NCBI RefSeq assembly: GCF_023657595.1
Contig: NZ_CP098323.1
Span: 1,512,001 to 1,576,000, forward strand
DNA: 64,000 nt
Direction: 5' to 3'
Source of the DNA: Cytobacillus firmus
GTDB lineage: Bacteria; Bacillota; Bacilli; Bacillales; Cytobacillaceae
Shown one piece after another: positions 17,818 to 25,574 of the stretch. A program made the translations under genes and the position numbers. Under the pieces are notes generated by a model. The model made no database searches, was not told the origin of the DNA, and was given only the letters and a program-made list of their open reading frames with translations. The first letter of the stretch is position 1, and each line of letters begins with the position of its first letter.

Positions 17818-18645
17818 ATGCACATAGTTGTGTGTGTCAAGCAAGTGCCTGATACAAAAATCATTAAAATCAATCCCAAAACCAATACCCTTGACCGGCG
17901 CAGTGCTCCTGCCATTTTGAACCCTTATGATGCTCATGCAGTGCAGGAGGCTGTGAAAATTATAAAGGCCCTGGGAAAAGGCACCATATCAGTCTTATCC
18001 ATGGGACCTCCTCAGGCCGTGGCAGTTATTAAGAAAAGTATCGAAATTGGGGCGGACCGCGGATTTTTAATTTCTGACCGTGCATTTGCCGGTGCCGACA
18101 CACTGGCAACAAGCTATGCTCTGTCTAAAGCTTTAGAACGTATTTCAAAAGATATGCCTGTGGATTTAATTCTATGCGGAAAGCATGCCATTGATGGAGA
18201 TACCGGCCAGGTTGGACCAGGTATAGCAAGGCGGCTCGATATTCCGCCTGTCACCAATGTGATCGAAGTAGCTGAAGTTAATGAAAGTGAAAAAACGATT
18301 CTGATCAAAAGGAAAATCACGAACGGATATGAATTAATTCAAGCTCAAATCCCTTGCCTGCTGACCGTTGAAAAAGAGATTAATAGCATAGAATATTCCC
18401 CTATGCCTAATATGATAAAAGCTGCCAGATATGAGCCGGTTATCTGGTCTGTTAATGACCTTGAAGGTGTAGATCGGACACAGCTGGGGTTGAAGGGATC
18501 TCCTACGATAGTGGGTAAAATGTTTACCCCTCCAAAGCCGGAAGGCGGAAAAAGGCTGGAAGGGAATGCAGACGAACAGATTCAGCAGCTGATGGAGCTT
18601 CTTAATGATAAAAGTGAGCTTTTGCAGCCAAACAGTAATAAATAG
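17818..18645 (+). CDS. fixA: electron transfer flavoprotein beta subunit, FixA type
   Basis: A 275-residue ETF beta subunit starting MHIVVCVKQVPDTKIIKINP, with DxNPYDAHAVQEA-like and GKHAIDGDTGQVGP segments typical of the family. In FixABCX complexes, FixA with FixB carries the bifurcating FAD that takes electrons from NADH and splits them between quinone and ferredoxin/flavodoxin. It is the first gene of a tight fixABCX operon (12-bp gap to fixB). ATG 17818 follows GAGGAGGG. The C-terminus, about 15 residues longer than the usual ETF beta, is rich in Gln, Leu and Asn. Confidence 0.92.
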   Translation: MHIVVCVKQVPDTKIIKINPKTNTLDRRSAPAILNPYDAHAVQEAVKIIKALGKGTISVLSMGPPQAVAVIKKSIEIGADRGFLISDRAFAGADTLATSYALSKALERISKDMPVDLILCGKHAIDGDTGQVGPGIARRLDIPPVTNVIEVAEVNESEKTILIKRKITNGYELIQAQIPCLLTVEKEINSIEYSPMPNMIKAARYEPVIWSVNDLEGVDRTQLGLKGSPTIVGKMFTPPKPEGGKRLEGNADEQIQQLMELLNDKSELLQPNSNK

Positions 18646-18657
18646 GGGGGGATTTAC

Positions 18658-19683
18658 ATGATGGATGAGTACCGGGGAGTATGGGTATTCATAGAACAAA
18701 ATGATGGGAAAATTGAGGGGGTTTCCCTTGAATTGCTCGGGGCCGGCAGAAAGCTGGCAGATAAACTTGATGTTCCCCTTTCCGGTGTGCTGCTTGGGTA
18801 TGAAATTAAGTCTTTAAGCCGGGAGGTCATCGCCTATGGTGCTGATCAGGTTTTTGTAATTGACCACGAAGTAATGAAGGATTACCGGACAGAATCTTAT
18901 ATGAAGGCAGTTATCCATCTTGCCGAAAAATATAAACCTGAAATTTTCCTCTATGGGGCTACCTCCAATGGTAAAGACTTAGCCAGCGCGGTTGCCACAG
19001 ATCTCAGTACTGGATTGACAGCGGATACAACCATGCTGGATGTTGAAGTGGAAAAAAGGCTGCTTGAAGCAAGCCGCCCGGCTTTTGGCGGAAATATAAT
19101 GGCAACCATCCTATGCAAAAAACACCGGCCGCAGATGGCTACTGTCCGCCCTAAAGTTATGAAGGCAATGGAGGCGAATCCTGATAGGCATGGTGAGGTT
19201 ATAGAGGAACCGATTACCCTTAGAGAAGATGACATGCGCACAAAGGTGATTAAAATTGTGAAAGATGTCACAAAAAAAGTGAACTTAGCTGAAGCCCATG
19301 TTGTCGTTGCAGGCGGAAAAGGGATGGGTGATCTTCAAAACTTCCAGCTGATCCATGAGCTGGCTGACACTATTGGAGCGACCGTAGGGGGTACAAGGGA
19401 TGTAGTGGAGGCAGGGTGGCTTCCGCATGAACAGCAGGTTGGACAGACAGGAGAAACCATTACACCAAAGATCTATTTTGCTATTGGGATTTCAGGGGCA
19501 ATTCAGCATGTTGTAGGCATGAAAAATTCAGAGTTTATCATTGCGATTAACAAGGATCCGCAAGCCCCTATATTCGATGTAGCAACCTACGGTATCGTAG
19601 GTGATGCACTTGAAATTGTTCCGAAGCTGATTAAAGAGTTCAAGGAAGCAAGAGAAAGAGGGGGTGAGATGAGCTATGTCTGA
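18658..19683 (+). CDS. fixB: electron transfer flavoprotein alpha subunit, FixB type
   Basis: A 341-residue ETF alpha subunit. The N-terminal domain starts GVWVFIEQNDGKIEGVSLEL. The FAD-binding C-terminal domain has VVAGGKGMG, GGTRDVVEAGWLPHEQQVGQ and the IGISGAIQHVVGMKNSEFI block. It pairs with FixA. ATG 18658 follows a G-run Shine-Dalgarno; a second ATG is the next codon. The 3' end overlaps fixC by 8 bp. Confidence 0.93.
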   Translation: MMDEYRGVWVFIEQNDGKIEGVSLELLGAGRKLADKLDVPLSGVLLGYEIKSLSREVIAYGADQVFVIDHEVMKDYRTESYMKAVIHLAEKYKPEIFLYGATSNGKDLASAVATDLSTGLTADTTMLDVEVEKRLLEASRPAFGGNIMATILCKKHRPQMATVRPKVMKAMEANPDRHGEVIEEPITLREDDMRTKVIKIVKDVTKKVNLAEAHVVVAGGKGMGDLQNFQLIHELADTIGATVGGTRDVVEAGWLPHEQQVGQTGETITPKIYFAIGISGAIQHVVGMKNSEFIIAINKDPQAPIFDVATYGIVGDALEIVPKLIKEFKEARERGGEMSYV

Positions 19684-20971
19684 AAAGTTTGATGTCATTG
19701 TGGTCGGTGCAGGGCCTGCAGGAACTTCCTGTGCTTACACCTGTGCTAAAAACGGCCTAAAAGTCCTGCAAATTGAAAGAGGAGAATATCCGGGCAGCAA
19801 AAATGTAATGGGCGGTGTGTTATACCGCAAACAAATGGAGGAAATTATTCCGGAGTTTTGGAAAGAGGCACCACTCGAACGGCCAGTCATAGAACAGCGA
19901 TTCTGGATGATGGATAAAGAATCCGCAGTAAGTTTTGGCTATAAAGGTCTTGAGTGGGGGAAGGAGCCATATAATAATTTCACAGTGCTCCGCGCCCCTT
20001 TTGACCAATGGTTTGCAAAGAAAGGGGTTGAGCAGGGCGTTCTATTAATAAATGAGACGGTCGTGCTTGAGTGTCTGACTGAGAATGGAAAAGTGGTTGG
20101 GGTAAGAACAGACCGTCCGGATGGAGATATATATGCAGATGTAGTGGTTTTGGCAGATGGTGTGAATTCACTGCTGGCAAAGCAGCTTGGCTACCATAAA
20201 GAATTCCGTCCTGATGAAGTGGCGCTGACAGTAATGGAAGTCATTAATCTTTCTAAAGACAAAATTAATGACCGCTTCAACCTGGAAGACAACCAGGGAT
20301 GTACGATTGAAATTTTCGGGGACTCCACGAAAGGAAACCTAGGTACAGCTTTCATTTACACCAATAAAGATAGTATCAATATTGGTGTAGGAACAACGCT
20401 CTCAAGCATGATCAAGGCAAAGCTTAAACCATATGACCTGCTGGATTATTTAAAAACACACCCTATGGTAAGACCTTTAATAGAAGGGGGAGAGTCCGCT
20501 GAATATCTGGCTCATTTAATTCCTGAAGGCGGGTACCATTCGGTGCCGAAAGTGGCCGGTAATGGTGTTCTCCTTGCAGGTGATGCGGCACAACTTGTTA
20601 ATGCCATTCACCGAGAGGGCTCCAATATGGCTATGGCTTCCGGAACGATGGCTGCAGAGACCATCATTGCAGCTAAGGAACGGGGTGATTTTAGCGAAAC
20701 CAGCTTGAATCAGTACAGGGAAAAACTGTATCAAAGCTTTATAATTAAGGACCTGGAAAAATATAAAGATGCAGCTCACACGTTTGAACACTACCCGCAG
20801 TATTTTAAGGAATATGTACCAATGCTGAACAGGGCAGCGAACAAATTCTTTACCGTTGATGGAACTCCGAAGAAAGAAAAGCAAAAAGAAATTATGAAGA
20901 GCTTCACCAGTGAACGCGGGACAATTCGTGTGCTTCAAGACATGTACAGGGCATGGAAGGCGGTGAAATAA
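19676..20971 (+). CDS. fixC: FixC-type ETF:quinone oxidoreductase-like flavoprotein
   Basis: A 431-residue FAD-dependent oxidoreductase with the dinucleotide-binding motif VVGAGPAGTSCAY at the start and a second FAD motif LLAGDAAQLVNAIHREG. It resembles the flavoprotein part of ETF:quinone oxidoreductase but lacks the C-terminal iron-sulfur domain, which is supplied separately by fixX. In FixABCX it passes the high-potential electron to quinone. The start overlaps fixB by 8 bp and the stop overlaps the fixX start (TAATG). Confidence 0.93.
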   Translation: MSEKFDVIVVGAGPAGTSCAYTCAKNGLKVLQIERGEYPGSKNVMGGVLYRKQMEEIIPEFWKEAPLERPVIEQRFWMMDKESAVSFGYKGLEWGKEPYNNFTVLRAPFDQWFAKKGVEQGVLLINETVVLECLTENGKVVGVRTDRPDGDIYADVVVLADGVNSLLAKQLGYHKEFRPDEVALTVMEVINLSKDKINDRFNLEDNQGCTIEIFGDSTKGNLGTAFIYTNKDSINIGVGTTLSSMIKAKLKPYDLLDYLKTHPMVRPLIEGGESAEYLAHLIPEGGYHSVPKVAGNGVLLAGDAAQLVNAIHREGSNMAMASGTMAAETIIAAKERGDFSETSLNQYREKLYQSFIIKDLEKYKDAAHTFEHYPQYFKEYVPMLNRAANKFFTVDGTPKKEKQKEIMKSFTSERGTIRVLQDMYRAWKAVK

Positions 20972-21255
20972 TGTCAACGAAAACGATCGAAGAAAAGCAA
21001 TATTTAGTTCGTTTTAAGGCAGATACAAAATCGCATCTTACCGTATTGGATCATGATATCTGTATGACAAAATGCCCCGATAAAATATGCACCATTTTCT
21101 GCCCGGCTGAGGTCTATAAGTGGGAAGGGTTAAGAATGCAGGTCGGTTATGAAGGATGTCACGAATGCGGCAGCTGCAGGATAGGATGCCCGTATCAGAA
21201 TATTAAATGGGAATATCCGAAAGGCGGCCATGGAATAGTATTCAGGCTTGCATAA
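20971..21255 (+). CDS. fixX: FixX-type ferredoxin-like protein
   Basis: A 94-residue iron-sulfur protein. It has CMTKCPDKICTIFCP in the first half and CHECGSCRIGCP in the second, the pattern of FixX and of the C-terminal domain of ETF:quinone oxidoreductase. It is expected to carry the electron between FixC and the quinone pool. ATG 20971 overlaps the fixC stop by one base; an upstream in-frame ATG at 20953 lies inside fixC. It is the last gene of the operon, followed by a strong terminator. Confidence 0.92.
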   Translation: MSTKTIEEKQYLVRFKADTKSHLTVLDHDICMTKCPDKICTIFCPAEVYKWEGLRMQVGYEGCHECGSCRIGCPYQNIKWEYPKGGHGIVFRLA

Positions 21256-21276
21256 ATCAGCCCTCAGGATTATACA

Positions 21277-21305
21277 AAAACCGGCCATCGAATTGGCCGG
21301 TTTTG
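21277..21305 (+). terminator. terminator after fixX
   Basis: AAAACCGGCC/GGCCGGTTTT, a perfect 10-bp stem ending in T's. Confidence 0.8.
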
Positions 21306-21480
21306 AAAGGGGGGTATGAAAAGGGCTTTATCTTTCGGTACATGTACATTATAAATTTAATATATTAAGAAACTGTTAACAAGGTATATATAAACTATGA
21401 ATTCTAAAAGAGTTTTCTAATCTGACGCGTTAATGCATTTGAGTAATAGTGCTTTAGTAACTTAATTTTTCAGGCAGAAT

Positions 21481-21562
21481 TTGTTAAACTAAATGTGGTC
21501 GAACTATTATAGTTGACCCCCTATAATCTTGAGAGCTTAGTTTGTCTAGGCTCTTTTTTTTA
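21481..21562 (+). promoter_or_regulatory. isolated promoter followed at once by a terminator
   Basis: TTGTTA (21481-21486), an 18-bp spacer and TATTAT (21505-21510) are followed about 20 bp later by AGAGCTTAG/CTAGGCTCT (21532-21540 with 21545-21553) and a T-run. If real, it makes a transcript of about 45 nt with no gene on this strand until 22211. Apart from the fixX terminator (21277-21305), the rest of 21256-21682 shows nothing I can assign. Confidence 0.35.
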
Positions 21563-21682
21563 TTGCATAAAGAATGCTTTATTATTGGATTTAGTTTAGA
21601 AGTAGAATTTACCTATATGTATGTTATTTCACATGCGAGGGTAAAAAAAGATGGAGCGAAGAAGGAGAAATTTTTTTTGAGG

Positions 21683-22003
21683 CTAGCTGATTTTTTCTTG
21701 TCTATTTAAAAAACTGAACTGTGAATCTTTGACATTGGCTTCAATTTCTCTGGCATGTTCAAATGCTTTGTGGATGCATTCATGAAGAGATGAAGAATAT
21801 AATACTTCATTCCATGAAAAGCACCCTTCCGAATCTGATGGATAAATGGTTACTTTCCAGCAATAAAACTCTTTTTCCTGTTCTTTAAGCTGTCCTTCCA
21901 GAGCGATAAGCCAATGGGTGTGCCCCGTGGAAAGGTATGAGTCCTCTGAATTGGCCGGAATGAGGCACTTTTGATAAAAATCATAGAAAGTTGGCAGATG
22001 CAT
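21683..22003 (-). CDS. conserved-looking small hypothetical protein
   Basis: A 106-residue soluble protein starting MHLPTFYDFYQKCLIPA, with THWLIALEGQLKEQEKEFYC and an acidic/aromatic middle. I do not recognise the family. ATG 2003 bases into the 20-kb block (position 22003) follows TTAGGAGGG, a strong site; the longer open frame to 22096 has none. It is divergent from the hemerythrin gene, sharing about 200 bp that contain an FNR-like palindrome. No signal peptide or membrane segment is visible. Confidence 0.65.
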   Translation of the reverse strand: MHLPTFYDFYQKCLIPANSEDSYLSTGHTHWLIALEGQLKEQEKEFYCWKVTIYPSDSEGCFSWNEVLYSSSLHECIHKAFEHAREIEANVKDSQFSFLNRQEKIS

Positions 22004-22137
22004 TTTAATCCCTCCTAACAATTTACAGGGTTTAGCTGCGCCGATATAAAGATAACTTACCTTTATTATATGGCAAAAAACGAGAAGATTGCACAAAATT
22101 ATTTAAATTTTTAGAAAATTTTTTCGGAAATGCAAAA

Positions 22138-22153
22138 AGTGATGGGCATCACA
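22138..22153 (+). promoter_or_regulatory. FNR/CRP-like palindrome upstream of the hemerythrin gene
   Basis: AGTGA-TGGGCA-TCACA differs from the consensus TGTGA-N6-TCACA at one base. A TATACT at 22175-22180 would place the site centre about 41.5 bp before a start near 22187, the usual activator position; TATAAT at 22186-22191 is an alternative -10. Confidence 0.5.
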
Positions 22154-22210
22154 ACAATCCTGACTGCCATTTTTTATACTGAACCTATAATAGATAGGAG
22201 TGGTTTAGGG

Positions 22211-22732
22211 ATGGAAGGCTGTATGAGTTCCATGATGGGAAATGGACCAATAAAGCTTAGCAAAGGGCTGAAACAGCTGAAAGAGGAGCATCCTCCTCTT
22301 TTGGCAATGCTTGAAGAGCTGCTTCAGATCACAATTAAAATGGAGGAATCTCCAGACAGAGCTCTTTTTCAAAAGTTAACTGAACATGTACGATATTTCT
22401 GCAGTAAACTGGATCCGCACTCAGAAAGTGAGGAAGGCGTGCTTTTCCGAATGATGGAACAATACCTTGGAAAAGGAACAGGCCCTATTGCGGTTATGGA
22501 GTATGAGCATGACCAGGCTAAAAGCTGTATTAAAGCTTTTTTACGAGCAGCGGAAGGAAAAGAGCAGTTGACTGAAGAAGAAATGGCCGAACACTCAGGG
22601 CTGATTAAAAAGGCATACTATACTCTGACACAGCACTTTTCTAAAGAAGAAAACGTCCTATTTCCTATGGCAGAAAATCTTCTTACTGAAGACGAGAAAG
22701 AAGAGCTATATATTAAAATTCAGCAAATTTAA
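22211..22732 (+). CDS. hemerythrin HHE-domain protein
   Basis: A 173-residue four-helix hemerythrin-like protein. The iron ligands are visible in order: HPPLLAMLEE, HSESEEGVLF, EHDQAKSC and HFSKEENVLF (H, HxxxE, H, HxxxE). Such proteins bind a di-iron centre and are linked to oxygen or nitric oxide handling, but this one's role is not known. I start at ATG 22211 after AGGAG/TTTAGGG; the open frame to 22130 passes through the FNR-like site and -10 box and is unlikely to be translated. The regulatory site suggests induction by low oxygen. Confidence 0.85.
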   Translation: MEGCMSSMMGNGPIKLSKGLKQLKEEHPPLLAMLEELLQITIKMEESPDRALFQKLTEHVRYFCSKLDPHSESEEGVLFRMMEQYLGKGTGPIAVMEYEHDQAKSCIKAFLRAAEGKEQLTEEEMAEHSGLIKKAYYTLTQHFSKEENVLFPMAENLLTEDEKEELYIKIQQI

Positions 22733-22760
22733 GAGGAGGGAGCACCTCCTCTTTTTTTAA
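22731..22760 (+). terminator. terminator after the hemerythrin gene
   Basis: GAGGAGG/CCTCCTC with a short loop and seven T's, directly after the stop. Confidence 0.9.
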
Positions 22761-22791
22761 TATAAGAAAGAATCATATAAACTTAGAGACT

Positions 22792-23163
22792 GTCTAGCTT
22801 AAGCGCCAGCCCCCTCGAGGTCACAAGCTTGTCTTGTTTCGGATCCCTAGGGACGAAAGACTAGACAATCCCTTCCAGAAGGAAAGAACACCTTCTTGAA
22901 GGGCTCGTCTTATGCTAGTCGTCCCTGAGCAGTCGCCTCCACATTTCGGTTTGTCTAGTTGCGGATCCTAGGGACAAAAGACTAGACAATCCTTCCAGAA
23001 GGAAAGAACGCCTTCTTGCAGGGCTCATCTTGTGCTTGAGGCCAACAGGACAAGGAAGGCTTCGTCAGCATAAACATCGCACGACCAAAAGGACAGCTTT
23101 TGGTCGTGCGATGTGGCGTTCTTAGTCTGCGCTTCTTAGGTGGGCAAGGCGCTTACGCTTTTC
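22792..23163. repeat. intergenic repeat family (GTCTAG type), tandem copy
   Basis: Two diverged units (starting GTCTAG at 22792 and 22953) share CTAGGGAC, AGACTAGACAAT, CTTCCAGAAGGAAAGAAC, CCTTCTTG and GGGCTC. The block ends GGCGCTTACGCTTTTC against the stop of the MFS gene. Other copies are at 39592-39715 and 51328-51390. It contains a perfect 17-bp inverted repeat (23075-23091 with 23097-23113, loop GACAG). No coding potential is seen. Confidence 0.8.
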
Positions 23164-24399
23164 TTATTTATTCCACTCAGAAACCCTTTCATCAGCCGGA
23201 AGCAATAAAGTCAGCAATCCCAAAACGGGAAGAAACCCTGTAAATATTATCATATTGGCCAGTCCAAGAGTGTCGGCCAGATAGCCCAAAGCAACGGAGC
23301 CTATCGCCCCCATGCCAAATGCCAGCCCTACTGTAAGTCCAGCCATTGTGCCGATTTTCCCGGGAACGAGTTCCTGTGCATATACAACAGTCACAGAAAA
23401 GCTTGACATAAGTATAAATCCACCCGCCACCAGCATGATAAATGCAATAGCGGAAGGCACAAAAGGAATCAGGAGGGAAAGGGGAACAGTAAGGATCATT
23501 GAAAGAAAAATAATCTGTTTCTTTCCAAACTGATCTGCGAGCGGCCCGCCAAAAAACGTACCCAGCGCACCTGATACTAAAAATGCAAATAAGAAGATCT
23601 GTGCCTGACTTATAGAGAAAGAATATTTCTCAATTGCATAAAAAGCATAGAAATTTGTCATCCCTGAGATATACCATGAACGGGCAAAAATCAAAAAAAG
23701 AACCAGGAGGAGGGCTCCCCACACCTTTCTGGGAATTCTTTTGTTTTGGCGAGCACCTGAATCTTTCCGCGGTTTAGTGGCGGTCAGTTCCTGCTGAAGA
23801 CGTCCTGTATACCAGAATGCAATATAAATCAGCAGTCCAACTGCAATTGCCGCAACTGCGGTAAACCAGGCAGCCCCTATTTGGCCCAGCGGAACAAGTA
23901 TGAGGGCTGTAATGATGGGAGCAAGTGCCTGTCCGGTGTTACCGCCAACTTGATAAATCGATTGAGCAAGACCCCTGCGCTGGCCTGCTGCCATATAGGC
24001 TACCCTTGAACCTTCAGGATGGAATACAGCCGAACCCAAACCAATGAATAGAACTGAAAGAATGATCCATTTATAATCTGGAGCAAAAGCCAGGCCTAAT
24101 ACACCAAATAAAGTTGAGGTGAGGCCGATTGGCAAGGCAAAAGGGAACGGTTTTTTATCAGTGGCCATCCCAATGACAGGCTGCATGATGGAAGAAACCA
24201 TATTTAACGAAAAAGCAATCATTCCCAGCTGAGAGTAGGTAAGCCCCATAGACTTTTCCAAAATCGGAAACATAGCTGGGATAACGGATTGGATGGAATC
24301 ATTCAATAGGTGGCAAAGGCCAATGATGAATAATATCCGATAGGCTGTTTTCTGCTGCGGATCAGAATTTTGCTTGATTGTAGCAGCGGTAGCACTCAT
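23164..24399 (-). CDS. MFS exporter, fosmidomycin-resistance (Fsr) type
   Basis: A 411-residue, 12-helix major facilitator protein. The segments LLNDSIQSVIPAMFPILEK and GSAVFHPEGSRVAYM are characteristic of the Fsr branch of drug exporters. Fsr in E. coli exports fosmidomycin, but the substrate here is not known. ATG 24399 lies seven bases after AAGGAGA. It is a single gene whose 3' end abuts the repeat block, including the hairpin at 23075-23113, which may serve as its terminator. Confidence 0.85.
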   Translation of the reverse strand: MSATAATIKQNSDPQQKTAYRILFIIGLCHLLNDSIQSVIPAMFPILEKSMGLTYSQLGMIAFSLNMVSSIMQPVIGMATDKKPFPFALPIGLTSTLFGVLGLAFAPDYKWIILSVLFIGLGSAVFHPEGSRVAYMAAGQRRGLAQSIYQVGGNTGQALAPIITALILVPLGQIGAAWFTAVAAIAVGLLIYIAFWYTGRLQQELTATKPRKDSGARQNKRIPRKVWGALLLVLFLIFARSWYISGMTNFYAFYAIEKYSFSISQAQIFLFAFLVSGALGTFFGGPLADQFGKKQIIFLSMILTVPLSLLIPFVPSAIAFIMLVAGGFILMSSFSVTVVYAQELVPGKIGTMAGLTVGLAFGMGAIGSVALGYLADTLGLANMIIFTGFLPVLGLLTLLLPADERVSEWNK

Positions 24400-24545
24400 A
24401 ATGTAAGTCTCCTTCTTTCTGAACATTTCGTGAAACTAAATATAGTGTACCTTATTCACGAGTCTATCAAAATAGCTATTTTGAAAATCTGTTAAATATT
24501 ATATAATTTACATTACTCAGAATAAAGACGAGAGCAGGGGAGCTA

Positions 24546-25538
24546 ATGGAAAAAGCAGTTGATGCTTTAATGACGGACAATGTCCTCCATCATTTCTTAA
24601 GTATCTATTCTTTGAATACCGTGAATTATAAAAAGCTGGGTGACTTTGAAAACTATGTCTTTCAAGCTTCGAAAGATGGGGAAGAGCTAATTTTGAGAAT
24701 TACCCATTCGACACATCGCAAGCTGGAGGAGCTTTTATCTGAAGTTGACTGGATGAGTTATTTAAGATCAGAAGGTGTGAAGGTTCCAAAGGTAATCCCT
24801 TCACAAAATGAGAATGAGGTTGAAGCCTTGGAAGCCGGTGATGGCTCTGTCTTTTATGCAAGTCTGTTTTCAAAAGCGGAGGGAAAACCAATCAGTGTTC
24901 GTACACCGGAATTCAATCAGGAGTTATTTCATGCATGGGGAAGAGCAGTGGGGAAAATGCATGCAGCCACAAAATCATATGTTCCTTCTCCTGGCATTGT
25001 AAAGCGCATGCAATGGGAGGAAGAAGAGCTGCTGACTGTTGAAAAATATATACCCAAAGAAGATCAATTAATCGTTAAGAATACGAAGGATTTATTGAAT
25101 CTGCTTCATACATTGCCAAAGAATATAGACAACTATGGTCTTGTTCATACGGATATACACTCCGGAAACTTTTTTTATGACGGAAAAGATATACAAGTGT
25201 TTGATTTTGATGACTGCTGTTATCATTGGTTCGCGTCTGATATCGCCATTCCCCTGTATTATTCAATTTTATATAAGTTTAAAGAGGCGGACCCGGCAGA
25301 ACTAAATTTTTTTGGCAGGATATTCCTGAACTCCTTTTTGGATGGCTATCAGCTGGAGAATGAAATTCCCGGTGACCTGGAAAAACAGCTGCCTTTATTC
25401 CTGAGGCTAAGGGATATCACATTGTATTCCGTTCTCCATAAAAAAATCGCACCTGTGGACAGGAATCCTCAGCTATTAGAAATGATGAAGTCGATAAAGG
25501 ATCGAATTGAGAGAAACTCTCCAATATACTTAGGCTAA
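24546..25538 (+). CDS. APH/choline-kinase-fold phosphotransferase
   Basis: A 330-residue protein of the phosphotransferase (APH) family. It has the catalytic loop VHTDIHSGNFFYDG and the metal-binding DFDDCCYHW motif, as in YerI/homoserine-kinase-like and aminoglycoside phosphotransferases. The small-molecule substrate is not predictable; housekeeping relatives in Bacillus are more common than resistance enzymes. ATG 24546 follows CAGGGGAG. It stands alone, convergent with kinD across a shared terminator. Confidence 0.85.
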   Translation: MEKAVDALMTDNVLHHFLSIYSLNTVNYKKLGDFENYVFQASKDGEELILRITHSTHRKLEELLSEVDWMSYLRSEGVKVPKVIPSQNENEVEALEAGDGSVFYASLFSKAEGKPISVRTPEFNQELFHAWGRAVGKMHAATKSYVPSPGIVKRMQWEEEELLTVEKYIPKEDQLIVKNTKDLLNLLHTLPKNIDNYGLVHTDIHSGNFFYDGKDIQVFDFDDCCYHWFASDIAIPLYYSILYKFKEADPAELNFFGRIFLNSFLDGYQLENEIPGDLEKQLPLFLRLRDITLYSVLHKKIAPVDRNPQLLEMMKSIKDRIERNSPIYLG

Positions 25539-25574
25539 AAGGGAAGGTGCCTGGAATCACGCACCTTCCCTTTT
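25537..25574. terminator. bidirectional terminator between the APH-fold gene and kinD
   Basis: A perfect 14-bp stem, AAAAGGGAAGGTGC/GCACCTTCCCTTTT, with A's and T's on both sides. Confidence 0.92.

Noticed and set aside
22792-23163. Possible CRISPR-like array because of repeated AGACTAGACAATC and CTTCCAGAAGG units
   Set aside because: Only two diverged units of unequal length with no regular spacers; it is an intergenic repeat family.
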